From contig NZ_BATI01000002.1 in assembly GCF_000467105.1 (NCBI RefSeq), forward strand, positions 1-64,000: a DNA stretch of 64,000 bases. The letters are read 5' to 3'. Below the pieces are notes generated by a model. The model saw only the letters and a list, made by a program, of their open reading frames with translations, was not told the origin of the DNA and made no database searches. Position numbers and translations under genes: made by a program. The stretch comes from Aquipseudomonas alcaligenes NBRC 14159. GTDB lineage: Bacteria; Pseudomonadota; Gammaproteobacteria; Pseudomonadales; Pseudomonadaceae. Numbering within the stretch: position 1 is the stretch's first letter; every line of letters begins with the position of its first letter. Shown here in pieces: positions 17,372 to 27,600 of the stretch.

Positions 17372-18289
17372 TCACTCGCCGGACGGACCGGCGAAGTAGG
17401 CCTTTTCACGCAGAGTCCGATCCCTGGACAGCGGAGCCAGCAGTTTCTTGAGCAGGGCGCCAAGCGGCACCACGGTGATGATCAAGCAGATCAGAAAGAC
17501 GATATAGACCACCAGGCCGGCACCGCGGCGACGACTCTGCTGCGGGCCGAGGGCGGAGAGCAGACGGCTCCACAGCTGGAAGCTGCGGTTGCCGACCTTC
17601 TCGCTGCCGATCAGCTTCTCGTCGACGCGCACGGCGCCCAGGCCCTTGAGCATCGGCTCGCTGACCGGCAGCGCGTCGCGGGTCAGGCGCTGCGCCATGG
17701 CCTCGCCAAAGCGGCTGGCGGCGGCAATCTCGCGCTCTTCGATGCCGGCGCGCGGCACCCAGGCATAGGGCTTCTGCCGGCCGGTGAACATCCACAACGG
17801 CGTGGCCAGGAAGCTGGCGGCGGTGCCGCAGGCATCGGTCAGGGCGATGTTGTCGACCAGCCGCGCGCCCAGCTCGGTGAGCTTGGCTTTGACCTTCTCC
17901 TGGGCCATCAGCCACATATTGCGGCAGCCGATCAGGGTCACCACCGGGGTGTCCTTGAACAGCCTGGCCGCTTCCGGCGAGGCGAGGAAGCTGGTCACCG
18001 GCAGCGATGGCGAAAGGAACCACACCTGGTAGGCGAGGATGATCAGGTCGTAGCGCTTGTCCGCATCCACCTGCAGCGGCAGCAGCGGCTGCGGACGCAT
18101 CAGCACCGTCTCGGGGAAGATGCGGAAGAAGCCGAGGAACGGCCAGGGAAAGGGAAACGGCTGGGCCGGCTGCAGCGGCAGGTAGTCGACCTGCACGCCG
18201 GAGGCTTTTTCCAGGGGAGCGCATACCGACCGGACCAGACGGTCCAGCTGGCCGGTTTGGGAAAAATGAACCACTAAAACCTGACGCAT
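17372..18289 (-). CDS. DarA-like flavodoxin-fold protein (dialkylresorcinol condensing/aromatising enzyme family)
   Basis: The 305-residue protein starts with VLVVHFSQTGQLDRLV, a flavodoxin-type phosphate loop, and has the further flavodoxin-like strand DLIILAYQVWFLSPSLP. A hydrophobic helix (GLVVYIVFLICLIITVVPLGALL, about residues 258-280) near the C-terminus would anchor it to the membrane. This profile matches proteins annotated as dialkylresorcinol condensing enzyme DarA. In the studied pathway DarA and DarB together make the 2,5-dialkylresorcinol core, with DarA assigned the aromatising step. It is the first gene of the minus arm. Confidence 0.78.
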   Translation of the reverse strand: MRQVLVVHFSQTGQLDRLVRSVCAPLEKASGVQVDYLPLQPAQPFPFPWPFLGFFRIFPETVLMRPQPLLPLQVDADKRYDLIILAYQVWFLSPSLPVTSFLASPEAARLFKDTPVVTLIGCRNMWLMAQEKVKAKLTELGARLVDNIALTDACGTAASFLATPLWMFTGRQKPYAWVPRAGIEEREIAAASRFGEAMAQRLTRDALPVSEPMLKGLGAVRVDEKLIGSEKVGNRSFQLWSRLLSALGPQQSRRRGAGLVVYIVFLICLIITVVPLGALLKKLLAPLSRDRTLREKAYFAGPSGE

Positions 18290-18321
18290 CCCTTGGCAAA
18301 TCCCTGCAGAATGGCCGGATT

Positions 18322-18759
18322 ATGCCACAGCGATTTCTTCAAACCGTAACCTGGCCATGCCTGGCAACGCTGCTGTTCGTCAGCTCGCCGGCGTGCGCGG
18401 GGGATATTCTGGTCAGGGTCGAGGGCATACAGGCCAGCGGCAACCTGTATCTGGCGCTGGCGCCCGCCGACCGCGACGACTGGGGCGACCGCCCGCTGCA
18501 GCAGCTGCACGCCGAGACCGGCGAGCTGCGCCTGCGCGACGTGCCGCCGGGGCGCTATGCCGTGCAGCTGTACCAAGACAGCAACGGCAATGGCCGGCTC
18601 GACCTCAGCCCGCGCGGCGTGCCGCAGGAGCCGGTGGGTTTCTCGGGCAACCCGTCGCTGGTCAAGGGCAAGCCCTCGCCGCGGGCCTGCCTGTTCATCC
18701 ACGGCGAGGCGGACAGCCTGGTCACGCTACGCCTGCAGAACCCGCGCAAGCGCCGCTAG
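18322..18759 (+). CDS. exported DUF2141 domain protein
   Basis: The product (145 residues) has a Sec signal peptide ending near ...SSPACA and a DUF2141 beta-sandwich: LVRVEGIQASGNLYLALAP, RDVPPGRYAVQLYQDSNGNGRLD and GVPQEPVGFSGNP. The SNGNGRLD loop is typical of the family and may bind calcium. The function of DUF2141 proteins is not known. It is divergent from the DarA-like gene with only 32 bp between starts, so the two promoters must overlap, which hints at shared control. Its end overlaps the convergent blc stop by 4 nt. Confidence 0.75.
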   Translation: MPQRFLQTVTWPCLATLLFVSSPACAGDILVRVEGIQASGNLYLALAPADRDDWGDRPLQQLHAETGELRLRDVPPGRYAVQLYQDSNGNGRLDLSPRGVPQEPVGFSGNPSLVKGKPSPRACLFIHGEADSLVTLRLQNPRKRR

Positions 18760-19313
18760 GGCGCGATCTGCGCATCCGCTACGCGCCAGATCAGCGCATC
18801 GGTGTCGTAGCCGCGCGCGCGCGCCTCGGTCAGCAGCTGCTCGCGGATCTCGGCCGAGACCTGCGGGGTGCGCGACAACAGCCAGAGGTACTCGCGATTG
18901 GGGTTGCCGACCAGCACGTGCTGATAGTCCTGATCCAGGTAGAGCACCCAGTAGTCGCCCTTGGCCACGCCGGGGAAAAGCGCGCTGAACCAGTTGTCGA
19001 AGCTCACCCACAGCTTGTCGGTGCGCCCGGCCTGCTGGGCCACGGCACGCCCGCGTGCCTCGATCCACTCGCCCTCCAGGGTGCGGCAGCGGTTGGTCAC
19101 ACCGATGCTGCCATCGTCCTGCAGCAGGTAGTGCGCCTCGGACTGGGCACAGTTGCGCTGGAAGAACATCGGCAGGCGCGCTAGTTCGTACCAGGTGCCC
19201 TGGTAGCGCTGCAGATCAACCTGGCCGGCGCTGGCCGGCGGCGCTTCCGCGGACGAACTGGCGCAGCCGGCCAGCAGGGCAAGTGCCAGGGTGCAGAACA
19301 GGGCACGCATCAT
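18756..19313 (-). CDS. blc: bacterial lipocalin Blc, outer-membrane lipoprotein
   Basis: The 185-residue protein has a lipoprotein signal with lipobox LLAG-Cys16, then the lipocalin signature VDLQRYQGTWYELARLPMFF (GTWYE motif) and the conserved YWVLYLDQDYQHVLVGNPNREYLWLLSR strands. Blc binds lysophospholipids and fatty acids and is attached to the outer membrane. It overlaps the small lipoprotein gene upstream (on its own strand) by 4 nt, so the two are probably cotranscribed. Confidence 0.93.
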   Translation of the reverse strand: MMRALFCTLALALLAGCASSSAEAPPASAGQVDLQRYQGTWYELARLPMFFQRNCAQSEAHYLLQDDGSIGVTNRCRTLEGEWIEARGRAVAQQAGRTDKLWVSFDNWFSALFPGVAKGDYWVLYLDQDYQHVLVGNPNREYLWLLSRTPQVSAEIREQLLTEARARGYDTDALIWRVADAQIAP

Positions 19314-19564
19314 TTCAGCCCCTGGCCGGAAAACAGCATCACCTTGTCCGCGGCGAACTGCACGCTGATGAAGGCCTTTTCATCGCCCCAGGTGCAGCTG
19401 GTCAGGCCGATGGCGCCGGAGCATTCGGTCGGACTGCCGAGCAGGCTCTCCACTTCGCTCTTGGCCATGCCGGCCTTGAGCTTGGAATAGTTTTCCTGGT
19501 TGATCTTGCTGCAGGCGGCCAGCAGGACACAGGCGACGAGTACAGCGACAGAGCGCAGCGACAT
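19310..19564 (-). CDS. small lipoprotein of the DUF3862 type
   Basis: The 84-residue product has a lipoprotein signal (VAVLVACVLLAA-Cys) and a short SmpA/BamE-like body: NYSKLKAGMAKSEVESLLGSPTEC, a cysteine pair (Cys near PTECSG and LTSCTWG) and a final beta hairpin. The start at 19564 was set by AGGAG 6 nt upstream; the longer in-frame version has no signal peptide at its start. It precedes blc. Function is unknown; the BamE-like fold often mediates protein contacts at the outer membrane. Confidence 0.75.
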   Translation of the reverse strand: MSLRSVAVLVACVLLAACSKINQENYSKLKAGMAKSEVESLLGSPTECSGAIGLTSCTWGDEKAFISVQFAADKVMLFSGQGLK

Positions 19565-19636
19565 GACGAACTCCTGAGGGAAAGAAACTGCGACAGAGCT
19601 TGGCACAGGACCGACTCGATTGCGCCCCTTGAGACT

Positions 19637-20236
19637 TCAGAAACGCGAACCCGGTTCCTCGAGAAAGGCCAGTTCCTGCGGAGAGGAAACACGACCGAGC
19701 AGAGCGTTGCGGTGGGGGAAGCGGCCGAAGCGACGAATCACCTGGCGGTGACGTTCGGCGTAATCCAGGTAGCCGTCGAACAGCGCACGCTCGGCAGCCG
19801 GAGCCTGGTCGCGCAACGCGCCGAAGCGCGCGACCGCCTCGTCCTGCAAAGCCAGGTCCTCGGCATGTTCCAGGACTAGGTAGGCGAACACCCGACGGAT
19901 CGCCGGCAGATCGTGGTCGAAACCTTGCGCCAGGCCCTCCCGCAGCACCTGCCTGGCGCGCGAGTCGCCGGCGAAGGCCTGCGCTGTGCCGCGATGAATC
20001 ATGCGCGGCAGCTGGTCGAGCAGCAGGAGCAGCGCCAGGCGCCCTTCGGCACACCCACACCAGTCTTGCAGGCCACCGGCCAGTGCCTGCTCGCAGAGGT
20101 CGCCGAAACGGCGACGAGCATCGTCATCCTGCTCGGCGCGGTAGCCGAACCACAGGCCACTGCGCTGCGCCGCTACCTCGCCGGCGGTTACGGCAGCGCC
20201 GAACCACCAGTCCAGCAACGGCTGCCAGGCGGGCAT
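19637..20236 (-). CDS. DUF924 family protein
   Basis: The 199-residue helical protein matches DUF924 from its N-terminal LLDWWFG, the WFGYRAEQDDDARRRFGDL segment, the signature LLLLDQLPRMIHRGTAQAFAGD, and LEHAEDLALQDEAVARF. The family is TPR-like and uncharacterised. No signal peptide or membrane segment is present. It starts 3 bp after the fbp stop on the same strand, so it is likely cotranscribed with fbp. Confidence 0.85.
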   Translation of the reverse strand: MPAWQPLLDWWFGAAVTAGEVAAQRSGLWFGYRAEQDDDARRRFGDLCEQALAGGLQDWCGCAEGRLALLLLLDQLPRMIHRGTAQAFAGDSRARQVLREGLAQGFDHDLPAIRRVFAYLVLEHAEDLALQDEAVARFGALRDQAPAAERALFDGYLDYAERHRQVIRRFGRFPHRNALLGRVSSPQELAFLEEPGSRF

Positions 20237-20239
20237 GGT

Positions 20240-21247
20240 TCAGGCCTGGTGATAGCCGGTGACGCGCTCGACTTCTTCCTTCGAGCCGAGGAACACCGCC
20301 ACGCGCTGGTGCAGGGATTCCGGCCGGATGTCGAGGATGCGCTGGGTGCCGTTGGTGGCGGCGCCGCCGGCCTGCTCGATGAGCATGGACATCGGGTTGG
20401 CCTCGTACATCAGGCGCAGCTTGCCCGGTTTCTCAGGCTCACGGGCGTCGCGCGGGTACATGAACAGGCCGCCGCGGGTGAGGATGCGGTGCACGTCGGC
20501 CACCATCGAGGCGATCCAACGCATGTTGTAGTTCTTGCCCAGCGGGCCTTCCTTGCCGGCCAGCAGCTCGGAGACATAGCGCTGCACCGGGGCTTCCCAG
20601 TGACGCTGGTTGGACATGTTGATGGCGAATTCGGCGGTGCTTTCCGGGACGCGGATGTTTTCGTGGGTGAGCACGAAGCTGCCCATTTCGCGATCCAGGG
20701 TAAAGCCCATCACGCCGTCGCCGAGGGTCAGCATCAGCATGGTCTGCGGGCCGTAAATGGCGTAGCCGGCCGCAACTTGCTGGGTACCTGGCTGGAGAAA
20801 CGCCTCTTCGCCGAGATCGCCGCTTTCGCCATTGCGATCCGGGCAGCGCAGCACGGAGAAGATGGTGCCGACCGAAACGTTGACGTCGATGTTGCTGGAG
20901 CCGTCGAGCGGGTCGAAGACTAACAGGTAGGCGCCTTTCGGGTACTTGCCGGGGATCTGGTAGGCGTTGTCCATTTCTTCGGACGCCATGCCGGCCAGGT
21001 GGCCGCCCCATTCGTTGGCTTCGAGGAGGATCTCGTTGGAGATCACGTCGAGTTTCTTCTGCACCTCACCCTGCACGTTCTCGGTGCCCATGCTGCCGAG
21101 TACGCCGCCCAGCGCGCCCTTGGACACGGCGTGGCTGATTTCCTTGCACGCGCGCGCGACGACTTCGATGAGGAAACGCAGATCGGCCGGGGTATTGTGG
21201 CTGCGGGTCTGTTCGATCAGATAGCGGCTCAGGGTGACGCGCGACAT
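20240..21247 (-). CDS. fbp: class 1 fructose-1,6-bisphosphatase
   Basis: Fbp converts fructose-1,6-bisphosphate to fructose-6-phosphate in gluconeogenesis, a key activity in pseudomonads growing on acids. The 335-residue enzyme has the metal-binding motif [29 protein letters not shown] and the C-terminal [13 protein letters not shown]. The start [13 protein letters not shown] was chosen because it is the family N-terminus and GGAG lies upstream; the longer frame is unlike Fbp. Confidence 0.97.
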   Translation of the reverse strand: MSRVTLSRYLIEQTRSHNTPADLRFLIEVVARACKEISHAVSKGALGGVLGSMGTENVQGEVQKKLDVISNEILLEANEWGGHLAGMASEEMDNAYQIPGKYPKGAYLLVFDPLDGSSNIDVNVSVGTIFSVLRCPDRNGESGDLGEEAFLQPGTQQVAAGYAIYGPQTMLMLTLGDGVMGFTLDREMGSFVLTHENIRVPESTAEFAINMSNQRHWEAPVQRYVSELLAGKEGPLGKNYNMRWIASMVADVHRILTRGGLFMYPRDAREPEKPGKLRLMYEANPMSMLIEQAGGAATNGTQRILDIRPESLHQRVAVFLGSKEEVERVTGYHQA

Positions 21248-21340
21248 GAGGGGCTCCGGAGGAGGAAGTGAAAATCGCGCGCAGTTTACCCGTCTGTGAC
21301 CGCCGCGTCTCGACCCGCTCGGCGCCCACCGCAAAGAAGT

Positions 21341-21360
21341 GGGGCCTCGAACGAGGCCCC
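21341..21360 (-). terminator. intrinsic terminator of estA
   Basis: A 9-bp perfect stem (GGGGCCTCG/CGAGGCCCC) with a 2-nt centre, followed on the minus strand by ACTTCTTT, lies 9 bp beyond the estA stop codon. The T-tract is modest. Confidence 0.75.
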
Positions 21361-21368
21361 GGTGTGAC

Positions 21369-23189
21369 TCAGATATCCCAGGACAGGGACAGGTTGATGC
21401 CGTGCGAGTCGCTGTCGTCGGCGTCGCGGAAGGTGTACGCACCCCGCACGGCCATGCCCGGAGCGAGCTGGTGGCTGACGCCGAAGCTGGCGCGCCAGGT
21501 CTTGTCGTCCGGGGTGTAGCCTTCGAGGGTGTAACCGATGGTCGGCAGGCTACGCAGCGACATGTCGACTTCGCTGGCGTCGTCCTCGTACTCGCGTTCC
21601 ATCGCCACTTCACCGAACAGACGGGTCTGCTGGCTCAGGTCATACAGGCCCTGCAGGCCGATGCCCAGGCGCTTGGAGTTGCGCTTCTGGTCGCCATACT
21701 CCAGCGCGGTCGATCTGACGCTGTCCTCGGCGTAGCCGTCCACTTCGACCCGCGCATAGTCGGCGCTGACGAAGGGGCTAAGGTGCCACGGGCTGGAGGC
21801 GCTCTGGGCGATGTCGTAGCCGATACGGCCGCTCAGGCTCCACAGGTCGCCATCGGTGTCGCCCTTCTCGCTGCGGGTGGTCTGGCCGAGGTCGAACTGA
21901 CGTTCGAGATCCTTGTAGTCCAGGTAGCCGACGCTGGCCGCCAGCTCACCCCACCAGCGATTCTGCTGGTACTGGGCGAAGGCGGTGGCCAGGTAGCTGC
22001 GCAGGTCGTAGTCGGAGTTGGCTTCCCCGGCCTCCAGGCCCTGCTCGTAGAAACCGGCAGCCAGGCCGACGCGCCAGGCTTCGTCGAGGCGATAGCTGCC
22101 GCCGACGTTCAGGCTGTAGCCATTGCCATCGGCGTCGCTCTCGTAGACGTCATAGGACAGGCGCTGACCGCCGCCATTGACGAAGGAGCGCCACTGGCCC
22201 ACTGCCTGCCAGGCCTCCCAGTCCGCCTGCCACTGCGCGCGCAGCTGGTCCTGGTGCGAACGCAGGGTGCCGTGCGCCATCTCCGGCAGCAGGCTGATCT
22301 CCCAGGGCGCGGCCAGCAGCGAGTAGGCATAGTCGGCGATCAGCATCTGGCCGGCGATGGTCGGATGCACGCCGTCGTTGAACAGCAGCTTGGTCGGGTC
22401 GGGATTGGTGCCGTTGACACCGTAGATCGGGTTCTCCGTGCAACCGTCACTGTCGAAGCAGGTACCGATCAGGTCCTGATCGGCAGCCAGGCCAAAGGAT
22501 GCCGGGCTGGCCAGTACCTCGGAGAGCATCAGCGGTACGTTCAGCGGGATGATTTCGGCATCTACGGCGGCCAGCTGGCGCACCAGCTCGTTGTTGAAGT
22601 CGACACCCAGTCGCGAAGCCGTGGCCCCCAGCCCGCTGCCGGAAAGCGCAGGTGTCTTGCCCACGTCAGGCAGCAGCCAGACCACGATGTACCGCGCGCC
22701 AGCACGCTGCAGAGACTCTACGCTGTCGACCAGACGGCCGGCGGCAGCCTGCGCGGTGGCTGTACTGACGATACGCCCCTGGAGAAAGTCGTTGCCGCCA
22801 CCGGTGATGTAGTAGAGCGCGTCAGGATCGGCACGCAGGCCGTTGCCAGCCAGGTACTGATCGTTGACCGTATCGAGAATCTGGTCGGTACGGTACCCAC
22901 CTACCGCCCAGTTGTTGCCTCCCGCATTGGCGGAGGCAAGACCGGCATCACCAAGCCCCAGCTGACCGCCGAGCAGCATCGGCGCTACCGGCCCGTAGGC
23001 TTCGCCAGCCCGATAGGTTGGGCCGACCCTGTTGGTGAAACGCACCGAACCATCGGCGTCGGTGAACCAACCCGCATCGCTCAGGCTGTCGCCGAACACG
23101 ATCAGGTTCGAATAGGGAGAGGCGTGCAGCGGAAGGGATGCACTGGCCAACAGGCAGGCCGCCGCAAGGGGGGTCAGTAAGCGCTTCAT
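21369..23189 (-). CDS. estA: autotransporter GDSL esterase EstA
   Basis: EstA is an outer-membrane-anchored esterase of pseudomonads; in P. aeruginosa it is linked to rhamnolipid production and motility. The 606-residue protein has a signal peptide ending at LHA, then the GDSL hydrolase domain with Ser35 in FGDSLSD, Asn133 in GGGNDFL and the Asp272/His275 pair in NDGVHPT. The C-terminal 260 residues are a 12-strand autotransporter beta-barrel with many aromatic-alternating strands and the final LSLSWDI. It is slightly shorter than P. aeruginosa EstA (646). No rhl genes are near. Confidence 0.94.
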   Translation of the reverse strand: MKRLLTPLAAACLLASASLPLHASPYSNLIVFGDSLSDAGWFTDADGSVRFTNRVGPTYRAGEAYGPVAPMLLGGQLGLGDAGLASANAGGNNWAVGGYRTDQILDTVNDQYLAGNGLRADPDALYYITGGGNDFLQGRIVSTATAQAAAGRLVDSVESLQRAGARYIVVWLLPDVGKTPALSGSGLGATASRLGVDFNNELVRQLAAVDAEIIPLNVPLMLSEVLASPASFGLAADQDLIGTCFDSDGCTENPIYGVNGTNPDPTKLLFNDGVHPTIAGQMLIADYAYSLLAAPWEISLLPEMAHGTLRSHQDQLRAQWQADWEAWQAVGQWRSFVNGGGQRLSYDVYESDADGNGYSLNVGGSYRLDEAWRVGLAAGFYEQGLEAGEANSDYDLRSYLATAFAQYQQNRWWGELAASVGYLDYKDLERQFDLGQTTRSEKGDTDGDLWSLSGRIGYDIAQSASSPWHLSPFVSADYARVEVDGYAEDSVRSTALEYGDQKRNSKRLGIGLQGLYDLSQQTRLFGEVAMEREYEDDASEVDMSLRSLPTIGYTLEGYTPDDKTWRASFGVSHQLAPGMAVRGAYTFRDADDSDSHGINLSLSWDI

Positions 23190-23282
23190 CGGAATGTCCT
23201 TGTCGTTGTTATTGGACCGGTGGAACTGCGCGACTTTAGCGTGATTTTCCTCTCAATTCACTATGCGCTTGGCCTCGGAGAA

Positions 23283-24626
23283 CTAGTGTTCACCGGGCTT
23301 CGCTTGGCGCAACAGACTGAAGGCCATGCCCCCGAGAAGCGCGACACCTGCCAGCAGAACTCCCCACAAGCCCACGCGTTTCCAGTCAGCCGCGAACTGT
23401 GCTGCGTCGGCCGCCTGCTGCACCGCAGCCGGCACTTGCTCGGGCGCCGTGGCGCGTCCCAGGCTGGCCAGGCGCTTGGGTTCATAGCCGGGAATAAGAG
23501 TCCCCAGCGGCAGCGCCGCGGAGTGCGCCGCGGCATCGCCCAGAGCCAGGCGGTAGGGCGCGGAGCCGCGGGCAAGGAACACCACCTGGGTGCCGCGCAC
23601 CGCCACGCGGATGGTCGGCGCCTGGCTGCCCAGGCCCCCGCCGCGCGCGTCGACGCGCAGGCGTAGCTGCTGCACCGGCGTGCCCCACAGCTCGATCTCG
23701 TTCTGCAGCACCTCCTGGCCATCCTGCGGCAGGCGATACAGCAGGCCACGCGTCAGCGACTGCCATTCGAGCTTGCCGGCGCCGCGCGAGGCCAGGCTGA
23801 CCGGCGCCAGCACATTGCCCGCCGGCAGCTCGACGCGAATCTTCTGCAAGGGCAGCGACAGCGGCAGCTCCCAGGTATATTCGCCAGACTTGCTGGAACT
23901 GGCCGGCAGAGGGGCAGACCAGGCCAGCGGCGGGGCCTGCTCCTGGCTAGCCAGGCTGACCACGCGCGCGGCCAGGAGTGCCGGCGCCTGCTGCGGCGCC
24001 TGCCACAGCAGGCGCAGATAGCGCGCCCTGGCGCCGGGCAGGCGTACCTCGCGCTGCTCGACACGCTCGTCGGCAAAACTCAGGCGGGCGATCTGCCCGT
24101 CCTCCCAGCGCTGCCAGTGCTGCAGGTCGTCGCTGGCCTCGATGGTAAAGCGCTGGAAGCCCTCCTGCTCGGAACTCCAGTCCAGCTGCAGGCGGTGCAG
24201 CGGTTGGTCGAAGGCACTGGCATCCAGCAGCCAGCCACGCAGGATCTGCTCACCCGAGGCGACCTGCTCCGGCGCCACCTCCACCAGGGTGCCGCTGGTA
24301 CTGCGCTGCACGCGGATGGCCGGTACCGCCTGGGCGTCAGCGGGGCCACTCAGCGGGAACCACTTCACCGCCGCCTCCTGGCGCTGCTCCGCCGGCTGTG
24401 AGGTGCCCAGGGTCAGGGCATAGGCCAGCTCCTCGCCCTCGGCATTGAGCACCCGCAGGTCACGCAGGTCGGTATGACGGGCAGCCATCTGCAGCGACAG
24501 CGGCAGCTCCAGGCGATACCAGGGCCCCTCGCCTTCCAGCGTCAGCGGTACCTGGGTCGCGTAGTCGGCTTGCGCCAGCGGCGCCATGAGCAGCGTCACC
24601 AGGGCCGGTAAGAGGTATTTGTTCAT
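23283..24626 (-). CDS. DUF3999 domain protein, exported and membrane-anchored
   Basis: The 447-residue product has a signal peptide (ending AQA), a large beta-rich periplasmic region and a single C-terminal membrane helix (VGLWGVLLAGVALLGGMAFSLL) followed by a short basic tail. The pattern and its coupling to a DUF2339 gene match DUF3999. The periplasmic region contains segments such as YLRLLWQ and IRVELPAGN that resemble carbohydrate-binding discoidin-like repeats. It overlaps the DUF2339 gene by 4 nt, so the two proteins probably form one complex. No function is established. Confidence 0.85.
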   Translation of the reverse strand: MNKYLLPALVTLLMAPLAQADYATQVPLTLEGEGPWYRLELPLSLQMAARHTDLRDLRVLNAEGEELAYALTLGTSQPAEQRQEAAVKWFPLSGPADAQAVPAIRVQRSTSGTLVEVAPEQVASGEQILRGWLLDASAFDQPLHRLQLDWSSEQEGFQRFTIEASDDLQHWQRWEDGQIARLSFADERVEQREVRLPGARARYLRLLWQAPQQAPALLAARVVSLASQEQAPPLAWSAPLPASSSKSGEYTWELPLSLPLQKIRVELPAGNVLAPVSLASRGAGKLEWQSLTRGLLYRLPQDGQEVLQNEIELWGTPVQQLRLRVDARGGGLGSQAPTIRVAVRGTQVVFLARGSAPYRLALGDAAAHSAALPLGTLIPGYEPKRLASLGRATAPEQVPAAVQQAADAAQFAADWKRVGLWGVLLAGVALLGGMAFSLLRQAKPGEH

Positions 24627-27600
24627 GCGTTCACCTGCTCAGGCTCGGCTTTGCGCGGCGGCAGCGGGGCGAAGTAGCCCACCACCAGCAGCAATACGCC
24701 GACGCCGATAAAGGAAATGATGCGTTCCAGGCCGCCACGGTTGCCGAGTTCGACGAAGAACAGCTTGGCCACCACCACGGCGATCAGTACCGCGCCCAGC
24801 AGCCACAGCTCGCGGCGTCCGCGCAGGTGGCCGAGGATCATCAGCGGCAGAGCGATCAGGGTCCAGACAATGGATAGCCCGGCCTGCACCAGCATCGAGT
24901 CGAGCAGCGCATCCAGCTCGTAGGGCACGCCGCCCCAATGATGGGCCGCGCGGAATACGCTGGCGGTCAGCACCACGAACAGCGAGGCACCGGCGACGGT
25001 CTGCGCGATGCGCTCGCCATACGCCGCCAGCCCCAGCTGCGGCAGGCCGCCACGCAGCCAGGTGTAGATCGCCAGCAGTACCAGCAGCATGCCCAGCTCC
25101 AGCGGGTTGAGCAGCGGCAGGTAGGGCAACGGATCTGCGCTGCCATCGCTGGCGATGTTGGCCAGCCACAACCAGCCGAGCATCAGCAGCGCCAGTGGCG
25201 CGGCCGCCAGCACGCGGTATTCGCGCGGGTAGGCCGCCACCGGCCAGGGCCAGGCGCGCGGTGCGGCCATGGCCAGGAGGAAGGCACTCGGCAGCACGGC
25301 CCAGCCCAGCCAGCGCCAGGCGTTGTAGTGCTCGGCCAACAGCATCAGGCCATAACGCAACTCCAGGGCCAGCACGCCGAGCATCAGCCAGCAGCCCAGC
25401 ACATGGGCGGCGCTGCGCACGCCCGCCGGCAGCAGTTCCGCCAGGCGCTTGAGCGACCACAGGTGCACGGCAAAGACCAGGCCCCAGCCGAGCCAGCCGA
25501 ACCCCGCGGCCGGATGGTAAAAACGATGCCCCAGATGCAGCAGGATGACCACTGCAGCCGGCACCAGCAAGGTGCCCAGCAGCGCCAACGCACGCCAGCG
25601 CAGACGCCCGGCCAGCCAGGCCCACAGCGCCACGCTGAGCGCCGCCAGGGCCAGCAGCACCGCGCCCTGCAGGTCAGCGGCGACGAAGCGCAACACCTCG
25701 CTGGCCAGCGCCAGCACCCACCAGCCGGCACCCCAGGCCAGCAACAGCTGCGCCAGACGCTGCAGGCTGAGGCTACCCAGCGTACCGGCCTGCTGACGCA
25801 ACAGGACATGACGCAGACGCCAGGCGCCGATCTGCGCCGCCAGGGCCAGCACCAGCGGTGCCCAGAAGCCGGCATGCGCCAGCGGGCGCAGACCTTCGCT
25901 CGGCAGCGAGCCGAGCAACAGCGGGCTGGCGGCGAGGAAGGCAATACCGCCGACCACCTGCAGCAGCAGGCCGAACAGGAAGCTGGCGCGCAGCTGCAGG
26001 TGCAGGCTGAGCCAGAGGATCAGCAGGCCCGTGCCGGCCCATACCGCCGCAGCGCTCTGCCAGGGCAACACGAACAGTACCGCCAGGTTGACGAAAACCA
26101 GGCCGACCAGCATCACCAGCGACAGGCCGCGCATCAGCCGGCGATCCTCGCTGACCAGCTTGTCGCGCACCGCGATCAGCATGCCGGCGACCAATGCCAG
26201 ACCGATCAGCGAGCAGACCATGAGACCGCGCCAGCCGGAGTAGAACACCCCGGATTCGCCCAGCCCGCTGCCCTGCATCTGCGTGAGGAATACCGCGCCA
26301 CCGAGCAACTGCACGGCGAAGGCCGTGAACAGGAAACTGCGCGCCTGCAGGCGCAGGCCGACGAACAGGGTGGCCAGCCCCGCCAGCGCCCAGGCGATGG
26401 CCGTACCCTCGGCGCCGAAACACAGCGGCGCAATCAGGTAGAGGAACAGCAGGCCCGCCACCGCCAGCCAGGGCAAGCCACGACGTTCACAGTCGCGAAT
26501 CGCCTCGAGCGGCGCCCGGCGCAGCTGCCTGTAGCTGAACAGCAGCGCCACGCCGAGCATCAGCGCACCCAGCGGCGCACCGTCGAGCAGGTTGTCGTAG
26601 CCGATATCGACCTGGCCGAGGAAAGCCAGCGCCGCGCCCACCTGCAGCAGCAGGGCGAAGATACGCGCCAGCGGCCGCCCCTGGCGCAGCCCCAGCCAGT
26701 AGATGCCGGCACCCTCCACCGCCCAGGCGGCGGAGGTCCAGCGCGCATCTAGGCCCAGCGGGATGGCCAGGGTGGCGAACACCACGCCCAGGGCCAGGCA
26801 GGTTTCCATCAACAGCAGCACGTTGCGTCCGCGCAGCAGGCGCGCCAGCACCAGGTAGAACAGGCCGAGGCCCAGGGCGCTGAAGGCGGCGGCGAGCTCG
26901 ATGTGCTGGACGATGGCGTACTGCAGGCCGAAGCCCACCAGCGGCGGACCGAACAGCACGGTGGCGTCGACATAGTCGGCGCGCCCGCGCGACCAGCGCA
27001 GCAACTCGTCGCGCCCCTCCGGCGCGTCCGCCGCCTCGCGCAGCCGGCGCCGGGCGAACAGCAGACCGATGGCCACGTACATCAGGAAAAACACAATCAG
27101 GAACGGCTCGCTGCTCCACAGCAGCTCCGGGGTATAGGAACGCAGGCCCCAAGCGAAGCCAATGCCGAAGGTGCCCAAGAAGCCGACCAGGTTGAGCAGA
27201 CGCCAGGCCTTGAACCAGGCGATGGCGAGGATGCCGGCATTGAGCAGGATGAAGTAGCTGAACAGCGCTACATGGTTGCCACTGCCGGTGGAGGTGAGGA
27301 TCGGCGCGGCGAAGCCGCCGAGTGCCGCCGCCACCGCCAGGCCCAGGGCGTTCTGCGCCACGGCGAGGATGGCCGAGAAGGCGGTGACCAGCACCAGCAG
27401 GCCGAGCGCCAGCTTGGGGTCGAGCAGCGGGTGCAGGCGCATGGCGGCGAACACCGTCAGGTACAGCACGGCAATGCCGGTGCCCTGCAACATCAGGCCG
27501 TAGTTCGGGTTGCGCCGGCGCAACCACCAGCCGAGGCCCAGCAGGGCGATGGCGCTGGCCGCCACGCCGGCATAGCGCAGTTCCACCGGCACCACCATGC

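Noticed and set aside
9790..18289. CRISPR, prophage or integrative element as explanation of the accessory block
   Set aside because: No integrase, phage structural gene, tRNA or direct-repeat boundary was seen; the genes form coherent biosynthetic arms.
21339..23180. 613-codon frame antisense to estA
   Set aside because: It lies wholly opposite a gene with an intact GDSL triad and barrel; the product is low-complexity and matches no family.
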